Shown: positions 5,682-7,151 of the stretch, one piece after another
How the letters are laid out: every line of letters starts with the position of its first letter
Position numbering within the stretch: position 1 is the stretch's first letter
Origin: Thermoplasmata archaeon
Lineage (GTDB): Archaea > Thermoplasmatota > DAOVMN01
Length of the DNA stretch: 7,151 nucleotides
Assembly (NCBI GenBank): GCA_030630685.1
Contig: DAOVMN010000112.1
Coordinates: 1 to 7,151 of the forward strand
Direction: 5' to 3'
Program-made: the position numbers and the translations under genes
The notes under the pieces: model-generated
Database searches by the model: none
The model's input: only the letters and a program-made list of their open reading frames with translations
What the model was told of the DNA's origin: nothing

Positions 5682-7151
5682 TCAACTCATTCTTTTGAAC
5701 CCGCACTCGGTACAGAATATGAACTTTTGATCCACTTTGTTACCGCATTTCGGACAAAGCCATGTAGCCTGACCAGGAGGGCCCGGGAAAGGAGCTGCAG
5801 GTTGGGTGGGCTGTTGCTGTGGCGGCTGCCGTGGGAATTGTTGCTGTTGAGATTGCTGTTGCGGAAACTGTTGAGATTGTTCTGGTTTCTGTGCATCACC
5901 ACCTGATTTGCCGCCCTTCATTTTCAGGGCGCCCGCACCCGCCGCAAGCCCGATGATTACGATCACAAGGTAGGCGTAGAGAGGAAGCGGCCCGATTTTC
6001 TGGGAAAGGAATGATTCGTTCTCGTTACTCTTTTCTTCCTCTTCTTCCCATTTTGTCGGGTCCTTCGGGAAGGCATCCGAGGTGTTGGGAACACCGTCGC
6101 CATCCATGTCCGTGTCCTCCGGGTCAGGGATGCCGTCGCCGTCGAGGTCAGACAATCGTAGATAGGGATAACTTTCCCCCTCGATAATGTTCCATGTGTT
6201 ATCAAAGTCCCAGCCCGCATCCGTGAAGGTGCACTTTTTCATCATGTTCGTGGTGTTCTTTCCAGTCCCTCCGGCGCTTGTGGTCGTACCTGATGCCTCG
6301 ATATCCCAGAAACAGTTTTCAACCGGGCCATAGTTGCATCCCACGAGCCCGCCAACACGGTAATTACCGCTGACATCGCCGGTGGCGTAGCAATTTTCCA
6401 CCGTGCCGCCGTTGCCTCCCACGAGCCCGCCAACCCACCCATTACCGCTGACATTTCCGGTGGCGTAGCTGTTCTTCACCGTGCCGTGGTTGTATCCCAC
6501 GAGCCCACCAATATCATTATTACCGCTGACATTTCCGGTGGCGTAGCAGTTCTCCACCGTGCCGTTGTCGTTGTATCCCACGAGCCCGCCAACATTCCCA
6601 TTACCGCTGACATCGCAATCAATCAATGAAATGTTCGATATCCTGCTATCGGAACCCAACTTACCGAAAAGTCCTTCATTACTGTTTGTTAAATATGTGA
6701 GGTTCAACCCGGATATTGAATGACCGTCGCCGTCATATTCAGTACCATCAAGGACAGGAATGTAGAACCCGGGCTCTGTGGACAAATCAATGTCTGCTGT
6801 TTGCCTGAACTTATAGTTTCCCGATGCAAAAGGCAAGCAGGCTTTCAGGTCAGATATGCTCCCCATATTGTAATAATCGGTTGCAGAGACAATATGCAGG
6901 TAATCATTTATATCAAGCGTTCTGTCATCCAACCAGTCTTCAAATTGTGCTTCATATATGCCATAGGGGGTAACAATATTATTCCCATTGAGCGTTGTAT
7001 AATTAATACAGTAGAACGAGTTCTCCACCGTGCCCCAGTTGATTCCCACGAGCCCGCCAACTTCCGCATTACCGCTGACATTGCCGGTGGCTGAGCAGTT
7101 CTTCACCGTGCCGCCGCTGTTGAGTCCCATGAGCCCGCCAACATATCTATC
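5682..7151 (-). CDS. GLUG-repeat surface protein with TSP3 repeats, membrane helix and C-terminal zinc ribbon (N terminus beyond window)
   Basis: The frame stays open to the right edge and the edge residues (DRYVGGLMG) are in-repeat, so the start is outside the window and an ATG at 7128-7130 is only an internal Met. At least six GLUG-type units of the form VGGLVGxNxGTVENCYATGNVSG are visible, four in tandem (about 6311-6612) and two at the edge. They are separated by a roughly 130-residue segment containing the FDGDGHSISGL-like opening common in GLUG proteins. After the repeats come a WNIIEGESYPYLR closing motif, two DxDGDG calcium-binding loops with AFPKDPTKW, an acidic stretch, and one membrane helix (about 5920-5990). 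A Gln/Pro-rich tail (about 5790-5890) and a zinc ribbon CPKC...CTEC (5700-5756) end the chain. The predicted topology is repeats outside, zinc ribbon inside. GLUG repeats form beta-solenoids found in surface and adhesin-like proteins; the ligand is unknown. It is convergent with the 114-residue ORF, 22 bases apart. Confidence 0.88.
   Translation of the reverse strand, partial: DRYVGGLMGLNSGGTVKNCSATGNVSGNAEVGGLVGINWGTVENSFYCINYTTLNGNNIVTPYGIYEAQFEDWLDDRTLDINDYLHIVSATDYYNMGSISDLKACLPFASGNYKFRQTADIDLSTEPGFYIPVLDGTEYDGDGHSISGLNLTYLTNSNEGLFGKLGSDSRISNISLIDCDVSGNGNVGGLVGYNDNGTVENCYATGNVSGNNDIGGLVGYNHGTVKNSYATGNVSGNGWVGGLVGGNGGTVENCYATGDVSGNYRVGGLVGCNYGPVENCFWDIEASGTTTSAGGTGKNTTNMMKKCTFTDAGWDFDNTWNIIEGESYPYLRLSDLDGDGIPDPEDTDMDGDGVPNTSDAFPKDPTKWEEEEEKSNENESFLSQKIGPLPLYAYLVIVIIGLAAGAGALKMKGGKSGGDAQKPEQSQQFPQQQSQQQQFPRQPPQQQPTQPAAPFPGPPGQATWLCPKCGNKVDQKFIFCTECGFKRMS
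5811..5890 (-). repeat. CAG/CAA-rich low-complexity tract encoding the Gln-rich tail
   Basis: On the coding strand this stretch is dominated by CAG and CAA codons with interspersed CCG/CCA and TTC, giving runs such as QQFPQQQSQQQQFP. It encodes a disordered linker between the membrane helix and the C-terminal zinc ribbon of the GLUG protein. Such codon runs are prone to slippage, so the linker length probably differs between strains. Confidence 0.75.
6311..6612 (-). repeat. Tandem DNA repeat, block A (four GLUG units)
   Basis: Near-identical units of 78-81 bp are read in frame inside the GLUG gene. The plus-strand word CCCACGAGCCCGCCAAC occurs at 6340, 6418 and 6577, with a two-mismatch copy at 6496, giving spacings of 78, 78 and 81. 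The word ATTACCGCTGAC recurs exactly at 6363, 6441, 6519 and 6600. Whole-codon unit lengths mean that gain or loss of units keeps the frame. Confidence 0.88.
7011..7151 (-). repeat. Tandem DNA repeat, block B (GLUG units, continues past the window)
   Basis: The same repeat family as block A resumes here: CCCACGAGCCCGCCAAC starts at 7045 and a one-mismatch copy at 7126 (81 bp apart), and ATTACCGCTGAC is at 7068. The array is cut by the window edge, so the total number of units is unknown. It is separated from block A by about 400 bp of unrelated, AT-richer coding sequence. Confidence 0.85.

Noticed and set aside
5666..5683. An 18-base pure pyrimidine tract between the convergent genes, as a possible plus-strand terminator.
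   Set aside because: Archaeal terminators are usually T-runs; this tract is mostly C/T mixed with no run of four or more T, and no hairpin precedes it. It cannot be separated from chance in a 22-base gap.
6340..6612. CRISPR-like regular spacing of short identical words.
   Set aside because: The conserved words lie inside a long open frame, and the whole 78-bp unit is similar, not just the words. The sequence is a protein-coding GLUG repeat rather than repeats with unique spacers.
7128..7130. An ATG that would give the GLUG protein a start inside the window.
   Set aside because: The frame stays open to base 7151 and the codons upstream spell more GLUG repeat (DRYVGGL), so this Met is internal; there is no signal peptide after it.

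Overview
The window looks archaeal, most likely euryarchaeal and plausibly from the Thermoplasmatota. The leucyl-tRNA synthetase is of the archaeal/eukaryotic type, with the matching C-terminal tail. Genes are preceded by TATA-like boxes rather than -35/-10 pairs, and two of the three visible starts look leaderless. The two large surface proteins carry aspartate-rich TSP3-type calcium-binding repeats, including an 'AFPKDPTKW' signature that I associate with archaeal exported proteins. The lineage is inferred; no rRNA or other phylogenetic marker gene besides leuS is present.

Layout, left to right. Bases 1-82 hold a TATA box and no recognisable gene. Bases 83-2980 (+) encode a complete leucyl-tRNA synthetase of 965 residues. 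Bases 2981-3136 form a regulatory gap with a strong TATA box, a perfect hairpin-type palindrome and a Shine-Dalgarno site. Bases 3137-5227 (+) encode a 696-residue surface protein, heavily sequon-rich and membrane-anchored at its C terminus, with TSP3-type repeats followed by a large domain I do not recognise. Bases 5315-5659 (+) encode a 114-residue protein. Its first half resembles the N terminus of an Hrq1/YprA-type (MrfA) DEAD/DEAH helicase, cut off before Walker A. Its last nine residues are identical to the end of LeuRS. Bases 5682-7151 (-) hold the C-terminal part of a GLUG-repeat surface protein that runs off the right edge. It ends in TSP3 repeats, one membrane segment, a Gln/Pro-rich tail and a C-terminal zinc ribbon predicted to lie in the cytoplasm.

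The most striking structural signal is an exact 30-bp direct repeat. One copy is the last 30 bases or so of leuS (2949-2978) and the other is the last bases of the small helicase-like ORF (5628-5657). The pair brackets about 2.65 kb carrying the surface protein gene and the truncated ORF. This is what insertion into the 3' end of a gene with restoration of the gene end would leave, although no integrase is visible, so recombination debris or an assembly junction remain alternatives.

The genes do not form a metabolic pathway. leuS is housekeeping; the rest is accessory cell-surface material with mosaic composition, internal tandem repeats and signs of rearrangement. Both surface proteins share the plan 'extracellular adhesive or beta-rich region + TSP3 repeats + one C-terminal membrane helix' but have very different cytoplasmic tails.
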